Positions 1 through 7,495 of a stretch of 44,542 nucleotides of DNA are shown piece after piece. The number at the start of each line of letters is the position of its first letter. The stretch's first letter is position 1. The position numbers were made by a program, and so were the translations under genes. Under the pieces are notes generated by a model. It was not told where the DNA came from and did no database searches. It was given only the letters and a program-made list of their open reading frames with translations. Location of the stretch: the NCBI GenBank assembly GCA_020629935.1, contig JAHDCJ010000006.1:34375-78916 (forward strand), given 5' to 3'. This DNA is from Saprospiraceae bacterium (GTDB lineage: Bacteria; Bacteroidota; Bacteroidia; Chitinophagales; Saprospiraceae).

Positions 1-818
1 CCACGCATACAATCAGCAATGGTCTTTGGTTGTTCATGAATTTCCTTAAGCATGTAATGATCATACCCTCCTTTTTCCAGCATCTCAATTTCCATTTCCA
101 ATTTTTGGACAAAAGGGGTTTGGATGACATTATCTACATTCTTTAGCACGAGTTCTCCCGAGCGATTTAATACGGCAATTTCATCGTTTTTAAGATAGAC
201 TACGTCTTTGGTATATTCTACTATTGGGGTAGCATCAGAAGCTAGATAAAATTCATTTTCTCCAATACCAATAACTAAAGGGCTCCCTTTTCGTGCAGCA
301 ATAAGTTGATCTGGATTTTTTTTATCCATAACCACAATTGCATAAGCACCAATCACCTTTGAAATAGCAATACGTACAGCCTCTTCTGTTGAAAGATTAT
401 CTTTTGATTGAATGGCTTCAATAAGATGAATGAGCACTTCGGTGTCGGTTTCACTTATAAATTCATGGCCATCTTTTATTAAGGCCTTTTTAAGTGAATC
501 ATAATTTTCAATGATTCCATTATGGATAATAGCGAGTTCCTTGTTTCCAGAGAAGTGTGGATGTGCATTAATATCATCAGGTTTCCCATGAGTTGCCCAA
601 CGAGTATGTCCCATTCCTATAGTTCCAGACAAATTATCACTGTCAATGTTATCTATAAGGTCTTGGACCTTTCCTCTTCGTTTATGAATTTTCAATTCAT
701 TTTGTTGGATAAGTGCGATTCCTGCACTATCATAACCTCGATATTCAAGCCGTTTAAGCCCGTTAATAACGATAGGATAAACCTCTTTATCCCCGATATA
801 ACCCATTATTCCACACAT
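1..818 (-). CDS. glmS: Glutamine--fructose-6-phosphate aminotransferase (isomerising), N-terminal part
   Basis: GlmS makes glucosamine-6-phosphate from fructose-6-phosphate and glutamine, the entry step to UDP-GlcNAc for peptidoglycan and lipopolysaccharide; it is cytosolic. The frame opens with ATG at 818 and reads MCGIMGYIGDKE, so Cys2, the N-terminal nucleophile of the class II glutaminase domain, is present. It continues through LEYRGYDSAGIA, GHTRWATHG and HNGIIENY, all hallmark glutaminase motifs. The frame is still open at base 1, so about 272 of the usual 600 or so residues are seen and both isomerase (SIS) domains lie outside the window. It begins only 3 bp after the stop of the DUF4270 gene, which suggests co-transcription with it and the glycogen-synthase-like gene. 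Family identity is near certain. Confidence 0.97.
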   Translation of the reverse strand, partial: MCGIMGYIGDKEVYPIVINGLKRLEYRGYDSAGIALIQQNELKIHKRRGKVQDLIDNIDSDNLSGTIGMGHTRWATHGKPDDINAHPHFSGNKELAIIHNGIIENYDSLKKALIKDGHEFISETDTEVLIHLIEAIQSKDNLSTEEAVRIAISKVIGAYAIVVMDKKNPDQLIAARKGSPLVIGIGENEFYLASDATPIVEYTKDVVYLKNDEIAVLNRSGELVLKNVDNVIQTPFVQKLEMEIEMLEKGGYDHYMLKEIHEQPKTIADCMR

Positions 819-821
819 AGA

Positions 822-2240
822 CTATATTTTAGTATAGATTAAATTTAATTTCATTTGTTGGGTTGCATTTTGACTGCCCCCTAAAATAACACGTGTAGCG
901 GATTCTTCTCTAGGAAAAATAGAAATGAAAATTTTCTCATTTTCAATACCATCAATAATATCTTGAAAATGGCCACTTAAATTCAACGTGTATTTATAAA
1001 AACTGTTAACTCCATCAGTATCTAATGTTGGTGTTCCTCCAAAAACTTGAAAGTTACCTGATGCGTTTAAAGATACAAGTACATCTCCAATTAAAACGAG
1101 CTCTCCATCACTATCTTTCTTTGTAACAATAAGTTGAGGAGGATAAGGATATAATAAGCTGTCTTCAGGAGCAGCGATAAAAACTTCTAGTTCTGCTTTG
1201 TTGACAATAACATCATCGATTTCTTCTGCATAAGGAAATTCAACTGTTGCATTTAGTCCTTCCATCCCTTGAATAAAAGACAATTCTTGGGGGTTGCTCG
1301 CGGTGCCATCTAAATAACTTTGCACGGTACCTAAGCTTGGATCTTGTTCAAAATGCACTGTTTTTGCTGTTTGTGAATTGATGATCATGTTAAAGAATCG
1401 AGGCGTTTTAACTTCTACTTGGTAAGGTAAAGAAGTCATTGGATCAATTACAAATGTAGTATCCATGGTCACCATATCAATGGTAAAAGAATCTCGAAAA
1501 CTTATGGAAGAATAATATAAGCTTAGACGCGTGTCTGGAGAAGCAAAGTTAAATCGAACCATTGCCGTGTTACTCGGGTCAGGTTGAATATTTAGTCCTT
1601 TGAAGAAATTTAAGAAATCAGAGGTTGTTGTATAAGCGGATGCATTATTTGGATCTAAAAGATCATTTGCAAAAGCAGCATCTAGCGGAATTCGCATTTG
1701 CGGAAATTGTTTCTCTCCATCTACAGTAACACTATCCGTAAAATTCGGAATGTGCCCGACTAAGCTTCCAACAGCCACTGGATCTACGCCAAAAGTTTGA
1801 TCTGAATAATAGGTTGCCGCAGCGTCCAAATCTTCATTTATCCGATAAACATGATAGGTTTGTGGCATAGAAAATTCTCCACTATGTCCATCTACCGCAT
1901 AAGCGAGCGAAAGCATTAATGAATCAAAAACCACATCAGTGAAATCGGGGTTGGTAGTAGATAATCTAAATTGTGTAAAGATCTCCGATTCAGAAGTTCC
2001 AAATGCAGGATCGTCTAATTTTCCACAAAGATAAAGTGCGAGTTGATTATTAAAATCAACATCATAAACTCGAACTACTGTATCTAAAGCGGTTCCAGAG
2101 ATAATGCTTAATGTATCTGTAAATAATACATCTACATTGTCTTGAGGTGGGAGAATATCAGATCCTGTGATATCAGCTTTATTGCATGCATTTAGCAAAA
2201 AGAATACACCTGTCAAGAATAAATAAAATCTTGCCATCAT
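822..2240 (-). CDS. DUF4270 family lipoprotein
   Basis: This 472-residue protein matches the DUF4270 family, which is largely confined to Bacteroidota and has no established biochemical role. A hydrophobic N-terminus ends in a lipobox (LLNAC, Cys19), so it should be a lipoprotein, probably in the outer membrane. The mature part is beta-rich, with recurring short strands and the family's conserved pattern of a predicted domain pair (for example DSLMLSLAY near 135 and KAELEVFI near 355). It lies between a glycogen-synthase-like gene 28 bp upstream and glmS 3 bp downstream, a neighbourhood I recall as recurrent in this phylum. Membership is recognised from the overall sequence pattern; the function is unknown. 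Confidence 0.85.
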   Translation of the reverse strand: MMARFYLFLTGVFFLLNACNKADITGSDILPPQDNVDVLFTDTLSIISGTALDTVVRVYDVDFNNQLALYLCGKLDDPAFGTSESEIFTQFRLSTTNPDFTDVVFDSLMLSLAYAVDGHSGEFSMPQTYHVYRINEDLDAAATYYSDQTFGVDPVAVGSLVGHIPNFTDSVTVDGEKQFPQMRIPLDAAFANDLLDPNNASAYTTTSDFLNFFKGLNIQPDPSNTAMVRFNFASPDTRLSLYYSSISFRDSFTIDMVTMDTTFVIDPMTSLPYQVEVKTPRFFNMIINSQTAKTVHFEQDPSLGTVQSYLDGTASNPQELSFIQGMEGLNATVEFPYAEEIDDVIVNKAELEVFIAAPEDSLLYPYPPQLIVTKKDSDGELVLIGDVLVSLNASGNFQVFGGTPTLDTDGVNSFYKYTLNLSGHFQDIIDGIENEKIFISIFPREESATRVILGGSQNATQQMKLNLIYTKI

Positions 2241-2268
2241 AAAATTAAAGAAATAAATAGTTAAATGA

Positions 2269-3075
2269 TTACCCTTCTAGTATCGTATTGTAGAACTCAA
2301 GATAAGCTGCAAGATCTTCTCCTGCATCAACAAACGATAATACGGGTTTTTCAAGTTTGTCTAATTTTTTGGAAATTCCATTTAGCGCTTCACTACCTAA
2401 AATCACTGCATCACAAAGTTTTGTTGCACCTTCGTGTAGAGTAACTCCAGCTTCAGAAACATAATCATCTAAATCTTTTTCAGTTAGATTATTAATAGAA
2501 GCTTTTTGAGCAAAATTGCCAGACAAAGATTCTTCAAACGTTTCAGAGTATAAAGAATAAATGACTTTAGAATCCTTAAAAATTGGATCGTTATGATATA
2601 CAGTCTTTAAATAAAGGGGAACTAAACTTGTCATCCAGCCATGGCAATGGATAATATCCGGAGCCCAGCCAAATTTTTTCACTGTTTCTAATGCGCCTTT
2701 GCAGAAAAAGACCATTCGGTCTGTATTATCCTCAAAAGGCACACCTTCCGCATCTTTAAATACATGTTTTCTTTTGAAAAAATCTTCATTATCTAAAAAG
2801 TAAACCTGCATTCTTGCTCCTGGTAAAGAAGCTACTTTTATAATTAATGGATAGTCATCATCATCTACGATAATATTCATCCCAGATAATCTTACTACTT
2901 CATGTAGACGATGCCGACGCTCATTAATAATGCCATAACGTGGCATTAAAACTCGGATTTCCATACCACTTTCTTGTATGTATTGTGGAAGTCTGCGAGC
3001 AACATCAGAAATTTCTGATAGTAAAGTATAGGGCTCCATCTCCTGCGTAATAATCAACACTCTCTTTTTATCCAT
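2269..3075 (-). CDS. Short glycogen/starch synthase-like protein (GT5 N-terminal domain only)
   Basis: The 268 residues match the N-terminal Rossmann half of GT5 glycogen synthases: an opening strand (RVLIITQEMEPY), RRLPQYIQESG, and PDIIHCHGWMTSLVPLYL around 145-160. Full-length glycogen synthases are about 480 residues, with a second GT-B domain that carries much of the sugar-nucleotide site; that half is absent. The classical N-terminal KTGGL loop is also not evident: TLLSEISDVA occupies the corresponding position. Catalytic activity as a glycogen synthase is therefore doubtful and a binding or regulatory role is possible (inference). The gene heads the leftward operon with DUF4270 and glmS, and its promoter lies back to back with panC. 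The ATG start is supported by a -7 box 48 bp upstream. Confidence 0.8.
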   Translation of the reverse strand: MDKKRVLIITQEMEPYTLLSEISDVARRLPQYIQESGMEIRVLMPRYGIINERRHRLHEVVRLSGMNIIVDDDDYPLIIKVASLPGARMQVYFLDNEDFFKRKHVFKDAEGVPFEDNTDRMVFFCKGALETVKKFGWAPDIIHCHGWMTSLVPLYLKTVYHNDPIFKDSKVIYSLYSETFEESLSGNFAQKASINNLTEKDLDDYVSEAGVTLHEGATKLCDAVILGSEALNGISKKLDKLEKPVLSFVDAGEDLAAYLEFYNTILEG

Positions 3076-3122
3076 ATAAAGGGTTATTTTTTTTCTTGCG
3101 AATAATCTCGTTTTATAGCTTG

Positions 3123-3130
3123 CAAATTTA
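3123..3130 (-). promoter_or_regulatory. Bacteroidota -7 promoter box for the glycogen-synthase-like operon
   Basis: On the minus strand the bases read TAAATTTG, a perfect match to the TAnnTTTG element of the Bacteroidota primary sigma factor. The expected transcription start is about 7 bp further on (near 3116), leaving a 5' leader of about 40 bases before the ATG. No clear TTG -33 element is seen at the expected distance, so the call rests on the -7 box and its position. Confidence 0.5.
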
Positions 3131-3220
3131 CAAAAAAAATCGGACTTTCCCCCTTTTATTTACAGTAAGCGACCTCCTTTGAGGCTTTTAGTGTTAAGAT
3201 TCTCTTAATTTAATTTATAT

Positions 3221-4069
3221 ATGAAAGTTTTTGAAAAAATAAAAGATCTACAACACCTACTCAACGAAAGTAGAAGTAAAAACGTTGCTATCGGATTTGT
3301 TCCTACGATGGGCGCATTACATCAAGGACATATTTCTTTGATTAAGGCTGCTCGTCAATCTTGCGATCTTGTGGTTTGTAGTATCTTTGTAAATCCTACC
3401 CAGTTTAATGATGTAGGTGATTTGTCAAAATATCCAAGGACAATTGAGAAAGATAAAAGGATGCTGATAGAAGAAGAAACAGATATTTTGTTTTTACCTT
3501 CTGTAGAAGAAATTTATCCTAAAGACATAGACACTACAAATCCTTATGATTTTGGTAAAATGGCTGAGATTATGGAAGGGGCTCATCGTCCTGGTCATTT
3601 TGATGGTATGGCGCAAGTAGTTGCCCGTTTGTTACGTATTGTAGAGCCTCATAAAATTTTTATGGGACAAAAAGATTTTCAACAACAGGCCATCGTGCGG
3701 AAGATGATGGAATTGATGAAAATTGACACGGAATTGATTCGTTGTCCTATTATCCGAGAACCTGATGGTTTAGCTATGAGTTCGAGAAATGTTCATTTAT
3801 CACCAGAAAATCGAAAATTGGCGACGATTATTTCTCAAACACTTTTTGAAGCAAAAGAAAACGCGAAAACCATGACGCTAAAAAAGGTGAAAGCCTTAGC
3901 TTTAGAAAAGTTAAATCACCCTGACTGCTCGGTTGATTATTTTGAAATTGTAGATGCGTACACAATTACACCAATATCTGATTTTGAAGATACGTCTTCT
4001 GCGGTAATTTGTACTACCGTCCAAATTGGAGGGATTCGTCTTTTAGACAATATTATTCTTTTTGAATAA
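3221..4069 (+). CDS. panC: Pantothenate synthetase
   Basis: PanC joins pantoate and beta-alanine with ATP to give pantothenate, the last dedicated step of vitamin B5 synthesis for coenzyme A. The 282-residue length is normal. The nucleotidyltransferase signature is visible as PTMGALHQGH (residues 28-37), followed by SIFVNPTQFN, the GAHRPGHFDGM pantoate/ATP loop, GQKDFQQQ and the MSSRNVHLSPE motif that replaces KMSKS in this family. The ATG start is the only plausible one. panD follows after about 100 bp with its own promoter-like sequence, so the pair places two adjacent pathway steps together. Confidence 0.97.
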   Translation: MKVFEKIKDLQHLLNESRSKNVAIGFVPTMGALHQGHISLIKAARQSCDLVVCSIFVNPTQFNDVGDLSKYPRTIEKDKRMLIEEETDILFLPSVEEIYPKDIDTTNPYDFGKMAEIMEGAHRPGHFDGMAQVVARLLRIVEPHKIFMGQKDFQQQAIVRKMMELMKIDTELIRCPIIREPDGLAMSSRNVHLSPENRKLATIISQTLFEAKENAKTMTLKKVKALALEKLNHPDCSVDYFEIVDAYTITPISDFEDTSSAVICTTVQIGGIRLLDNIILFE

Positions 4070-4138
4070 ACAGAATGCTCTATATAAAGAATTAAGATTG
4101 AATTGGAAAAATGGCATTAATTTTCTTTAATAAATGTA

Positions 4139-4169
4139 TTGGATAAGTTGATTTGTAGATGTAACTTTG
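4139..4169 (+). promoter_or_regulatory. Promoter of panD (TTG-N20-TAACTTTG)
   Basis: TTG at 4139-4141 and TAACTTTG at 4162-4169, spaced by 20 bp, match the -33 and -7 elements of Bacteroidota promoters (TTG and TAnnTTTG). Placing the last G at -7 puts transcription start at base 4176, exactly the A of the preferred panD ATG. This predicts a leaderless panD mRNA, or one with almost no leader. It also excludes the upstream TTG at 4167, which lies inside the -7 box, as a start codon on this transcript. Confidence 0.65.
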
Positions 4170-4175
4170 CGATCT

Positions 4176-4520
4176 ATGATGATACAAGTTTGTAAGTCAA
4201 AAATACATCGAGCGACGGTCACCCAAGCTGATTTAAATTATATTGGTAGTATAACCATTGATGAAGATTTAATGGATGCAGCTAATTTAATTCCTAATGA
4301 ACGTGTTCAAATTGTTAATAATAACAATGGAGAACGATTGGAAACATATGTCATAAAAGGCGAGCGTGGTTCAGGTGTAATTTGTCTAAATGGAGCAGCA
4401 GCAAGAAAAGTGGCTGTGGGTGATATTGTAATTATTATTTCCTATGCTTATATGGATTTTGAAGAAGCAAAAAAATATCAACCTTTACTCGCTTTTCCTA
4501 ATGCAGAAAATAAACTTTAA
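4176..4520 (+). CDS. panD: Aspartate 1-decarboxylase precursor
   Basis: PanD decarboxylates aspartate to beta-alanine, the partner substrate of PanC. The proenzyme cleaves itself between Gly and Ser to make a pyruvoyl group. With the ATG at 4176 the protein is 114 residues and the cleavage pair in NYIGSITID falls at Gly24-Ser25, the canonical position. A TTG at 4167 would shift it by three residues and lies inside the promoter element. Other family features are [10 protein letters not shown] at the N-terminus, [19 protein letters not shown], and [11 protein letters not shown]. The gene sits between panC and a membrane protein gene whose start is 8 bp past the panD stop, indicating co-transcription with the latter. 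Confidence 0.97.
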   Translation: MMIQVCKSKIHRATVTQADLNYIGSITIDEDLMDAANLIPNERVQIVNNNNGERLETYVIKGERGSGVICLNGAAARKVAVGDIVIIISYAYMDFEEAKKYQPLLAFPNAENKL

Positions 4521-4528
4521 AACAAGCT

Positions 4529-5644
4529 TTGAAAAATCTACTCCCCAATATCATAAAATTCTTGCTGTTCTTTGGACTCGGCTTTGCGATATTATATGTG
4601 GTTTATCAAAGTTTTCAAAAGTCTTATCAAGCGCAATGTGATTTAGATTTCATTACCGAATGTGTAAAAGCAGGAGAAGCAGAATCTATTTGTGCAAGTC
4701 GTACCCCTGTGGGAGATTGTAGTCTATTAGATAAAATTATTCAAGACTTTAAATCGTCCAATTTTTTGTGGTTGTTTGTGGTGATGATTTGTTTCCTTAT
4801 CAGTAATGTTAGTCGTGCATTGCGATGGAATATGTTGATCCGACCATTAGGGCATTCCGTCCGTTTATTCAACACCTTTTTTGCTACAATGGCAGGGTAT
4901 TTTGCCAATTTAGCGTTACCCCGATTTGGAGAGGTTGTTAAACCTGGATTGGTCACCAAATATGAAGGAATACCCATTGAAAAAGTAATGGGAACTATTG
5001 TGGTAGACCGTCTACTTGATGTGGTATGTTTACTAAGCATGATCGGTTTGGCTTTTATCTTGGAGTTTGACATATTGTATAAATATATCACTGAAAATGC
5101 AAGTGGTGGAGAAGGTATGTCTTTGACGAAAAAGATTATTTTTATTGGTATTCCTCTTGCTGGAATTATGACTTTAATTTTATTGTGGGTATTTAGAAAA
5201 CGAGTCATGGAAATGGCTATTTATCAAAAGATAAAAAAGATTGTAATCGGTTTTATGGAAGGCATGAAGACCATTGCAAAATTAGAAAATAAAGGTCTTT
5301 TTATTTTTCATACACTTGTCATTTGGTTGATGTATTTTTTAATGACTTATCTTTGCTTTTTTGCCTTTGCGCCTACCGCACATCTAGGCCCAGTTATTGG
5401 TTTAGTGGTGTTTGTTTTTGGCGGATTAGGTATTGTAATTCCTTCACCAGGTGGCATGGGAAGTTATCATTTTTTAGTTTCCGCAGCGCTTATTATTTAT
5501 GGAGTTTCGGCTCAAGATGCCTTCTCGTTTTCTAATATTTGCTTTTTTACCGTCAATTTTTGTAGTATTTTATTCGGTATCTTAGCGTTCATTTTACTAC
5601 CTATTTATAATAAAAAGAATAAGGTAGATCTTCCTCAAGTATAA
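4529..5644 (+). CDS. UPF0104 / lysylphosphatidylglycerol synthase-type transmembrane protein
   Basis: A 371-residue multi-pass inner membrane protein of the family formed by the flippase half of MprF and by YbhN/AglD (LPG synthase TM domain). Family features are RALRWNMLIRPLG near 95, FFATMAGYFANLALPRFGEVVKPGLV near 120-140, VVDRLLDVVCLL, and the C-terminal GGLGIVIPSPGGMGSYHFLV block. A Cys-containing extracytoplasmic loop of about 45 residues follows the first membrane helix, with four Cys between residues 37 and 64. The family is generally thought to move lipid-linked or phospholipid substrates; the substrate here is unknown. The start is TTG, 8 bp after panD, so translation is probably coupled; no nearer ATG fits the first helix. 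Confidence 0.85.
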   Translation: MKNLLPNIIKFLLFFGLGFAILYVVYQSFQKSYQAQCDLDFITECVKAGEAESICASRTPVGDCSLLDKIIQDFKSSNFLWLFVVMICFLISNVSRALRWNMLIRPLGHSVRLFNTFFATMAGYFANLALPRFGEVVKPGLVTKYEGIPIEKVMGTIVVDRLLDVVCLLSMIGLAFILEFDILYKYITENASGGEGMSLTKKIIFIGIPLAGIMTLILLWVFRKRVMEMAIYQKIKKIVIGFMEGMKTIAKLENKGLFIFHTLVIWLMYFLMTYLCFFAFAPTAHLGPVIGLVVFVFGGLGIVIPSPGGMGSYHFLVSAALIIYGVSAQDAFSFSNICFFTVNFCSILFGILAFILLPIYNKKNKVDLPQV

Positions 5645-5657
5645 ATAACTTCCTTCA

Positions 5658-6143
5658 ATGATTGATCATAAAATTCATACGTTATCCAGTTTGGATAAAC
5701 AAGTAACCCTGTGGAAAAATCAAGGGGCAGAAATTGTTTTTACGAATGGTTGTTTTGACTTAATTCATAAAGGTCATGTCGCCTATTTAATGGAGGCAGC
5801 GGCTTTAGGTGATCGTTTAGTTGTTGCCTTAAATTCGGACTCATCCGTACAGCAATTAAAAGGAAAACACCGACCAATCAAAGATGAAGAAAATCGACTG
5901 ATGATCATGGCTGCATTTAGTTTTGTCGATGCGGTAGTCTTATTTGATAAAGATACGCCTTATGATACGATTGCTACGCTTAAACCTGATGTACTGGTCA
6001 AAGGTGGTGATTGGAAAATCGAGGAAATTGTGGGTAGTGATATTGTGATCGCTCAAGGAGGATTGGTCAAGAGTTTATCTTTTCATAAGGGATATTCTAC
6101 TACAAAATTAGAAGATAAAATTATTCGTGCATCCAAGAAATAA
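5658..6143 (+). CDS. rfaE2: D-glycero-beta-D-manno-heptose 1-phosphate adenylyltransferase
   Basis: This is the stand-alone adenylyltransferase half of HldE, which turns heptose-1-phosphate and ATP into ADP-heptose for lipopolysaccharide core synthesis. The cytidylyltransferase-fold signature FTNGCFDLIHKGH (28-40, with HKGH at 37-40) is followed by ALNSDSSVQQLKG, the KGGDW loop and a C-terminal GYSTTKLEDKI resembling the substrate/ATP loop. At 161 residues it equals the single-domain RfaE2 type rather than the bifunctional HldE. It starts 13 bp after the UPF0104 gene, so it is the last gene of the panCD cluster. Its stop is 7 bp from the stop of the convergent ABC permease gene, and the short inverted repeat AATAAG/CTTATT spans both stops. 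Confidence 0.93.
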   Translation: MIDHKIHTLSSLDKQVTLWKNQGAEIVFTNGCFDLIHKGHVAYLMEAAALGDRLVVALNSDSSVQQLKGKHRPIKDEENRLMIMAAFSFVDAVVLFDKDTPYDTIATLKPDVLVKGGDWKIEEIVGSDIVIAQGGLVKSLSFHKGYSTTKLEDKIIRASKK

Positions 6144-6150
6144 GGAATTC

Positions 6151-7383
6151 TTATTCGTAGCGTAAAGATTCGATAGGATCAAGCTTCGAGGCTTTCATTG
6201 CTGGGTATAATCCAGAAACCATGCCTACGAAAAAGCAAAGAATAAAACCTAAGATAATCCAAGCCCAAGGAATGATAAAACTTCCATCCAATAAGATGGA
6301 AACTAAATTTCCAATCATTATTCCTAGTATAATTCCAACAATACCACCAATTTGACAAATGACTACTGCTTCGGTAAGAAACTGAAGAAGAATGTTTTTT
6401 CGCGTAGCGCCTAAAGCTTTACAAACACCAATTTCGCGTGTACGTTCGGTAACAGAAACGAGCATGATATTCATCAATCCAATCGCGGCGCCAAACAGGG
6501 TAATGATGCCTACAAAAATAGTTGCGATTCGAATAAATTTGGTGTTTTCTTGTAATAAAGCAAAAAGCCCATCACTTTTAGAAATTTCAAAATCATCGGT
6601 TTCTTTTAACTTTAAATTTCGTGCTTTTCGGAAAGTACCTATTGCTTCGTCAATGGCTGCATCCATATCAATGGCTTGGTTGACTTGCACCGAAACATTA
6701 TAGGAATTCGTTTGAGATCCATAGTTCTGCCGTACATTGACTAAAGGCACAAACACTTGACGATCTCCAGAAAAGGTACTACTCGACCCCTTTTCTTCTA
6801 ATACCCCAATTACCCGATATTTATTGTTGCTAACGTTTACAATAGAACCCACCGCTTTTTGTTTTTTGTCAAAAAGATTCTTTGCGATTTCTGTACCAAT
6901 AACCACGACATTCCGACCTGTATTGATTTCATTGTCGGTGAAGTTTCTTCCATATTCTATTTCATAACCCGCGACTTGAAAGTAATTTTCATCCCCTCCA
7001 TAAACCACGACATTAGGATTCGTTTTTTCATTTTTATATTTAACGGTACCAAAAGAAGTGCCCAATGCTGAAACTGAAACTACAGCGGGAAATTCGTAAA
7101 GCGTTTTAAATTTTAATGCTTGATCATACGTAATTTGAGGACCTACTTTTCGACGACCTCTTCGTCCTCCTTTAATACCTGTACCTTTACGAATAATATT
7201 AAAAGTATTGGCACCCATACTTGAAAAATTACTGCTCAAAGAAGAGTTGATACTATCAATTGCAGTTAATATACCCACTAAAGCCATTAGACCAAAAGCG
7301 ATGATCATAAAGGTGAGAAAGGCTCGAAGTAAATTGGCTCTAACCGATCGAAAGGCAATACGTATGTTCTCTGCAAAATTCAT
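6151..7383 (-). CDS. MacB-type ABC transporter permease
   Basis: A 410-residue permease with the MacB/FtsX layout. One N-terminal helix (around 20-42) is followed by a large periplasmic MacB_PCD domain (about 43-275) and then three C-terminal helices. The last of these bears the coupling motif before GLYPAMKASKLDPIESLRYE, which is typical of this family. The segment TERTREIGVCKALGATRKNI is the cytoplasmic coupling helix that contacts the ATPase. The cognate ATP-binding subunit is not adjacent, so the ATPase must be encoded elsewhere. Such systems export lipoproteins, peptides or toxins, or act mechanically from the inner membrane; the substrate here cannot be deduced. ATG start. Confidence 0.92.
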   Translation of the reverse strand: MNFAENIRIAFRSVRANLLRAFLTFMIIAFGLMALVGILTAIDSINSSLSSNFSSMGANTFNIIRKGTGIKGGRRGRRKVGPQITYDQALKFKTLYEFPAVVSVSALGTSFGTVKYKNEKTNPNVVVYGGDENYFQVAGYEIEYGRNFTDNEINTGRNVVVIGTEIAKNLFDKKQKAVGSIVNVSNNKYRVIGVLEEKGSSSTFSGDRQVFVPLVNVRQNYGSQTNSYNVSVQVNQAIDMDAAIDEAIGTFRKARNLKLKETDDFEISKSDGLFALLQENTKFIRIATIFVGIITLFGAAIGLMNIMLVSVTERTREIGVCKALGATRKNILLQFLTEAVVICQIGGIVGIILGIMIGNLVSILLDGSFIIPWAWIILGFILCFFVGMVSGLYPAMKASKLDPIESLRYE

Positions 7384-7495
7384 TGATAGGGCTAAAATAC
7401 GGATAATTATTGAAGGCTGGCGATATTAAGACGCATATTAGAGACAAATCTATTGATACTAGATGAACGCATGATTTTGATAGATGGAATGGTAT

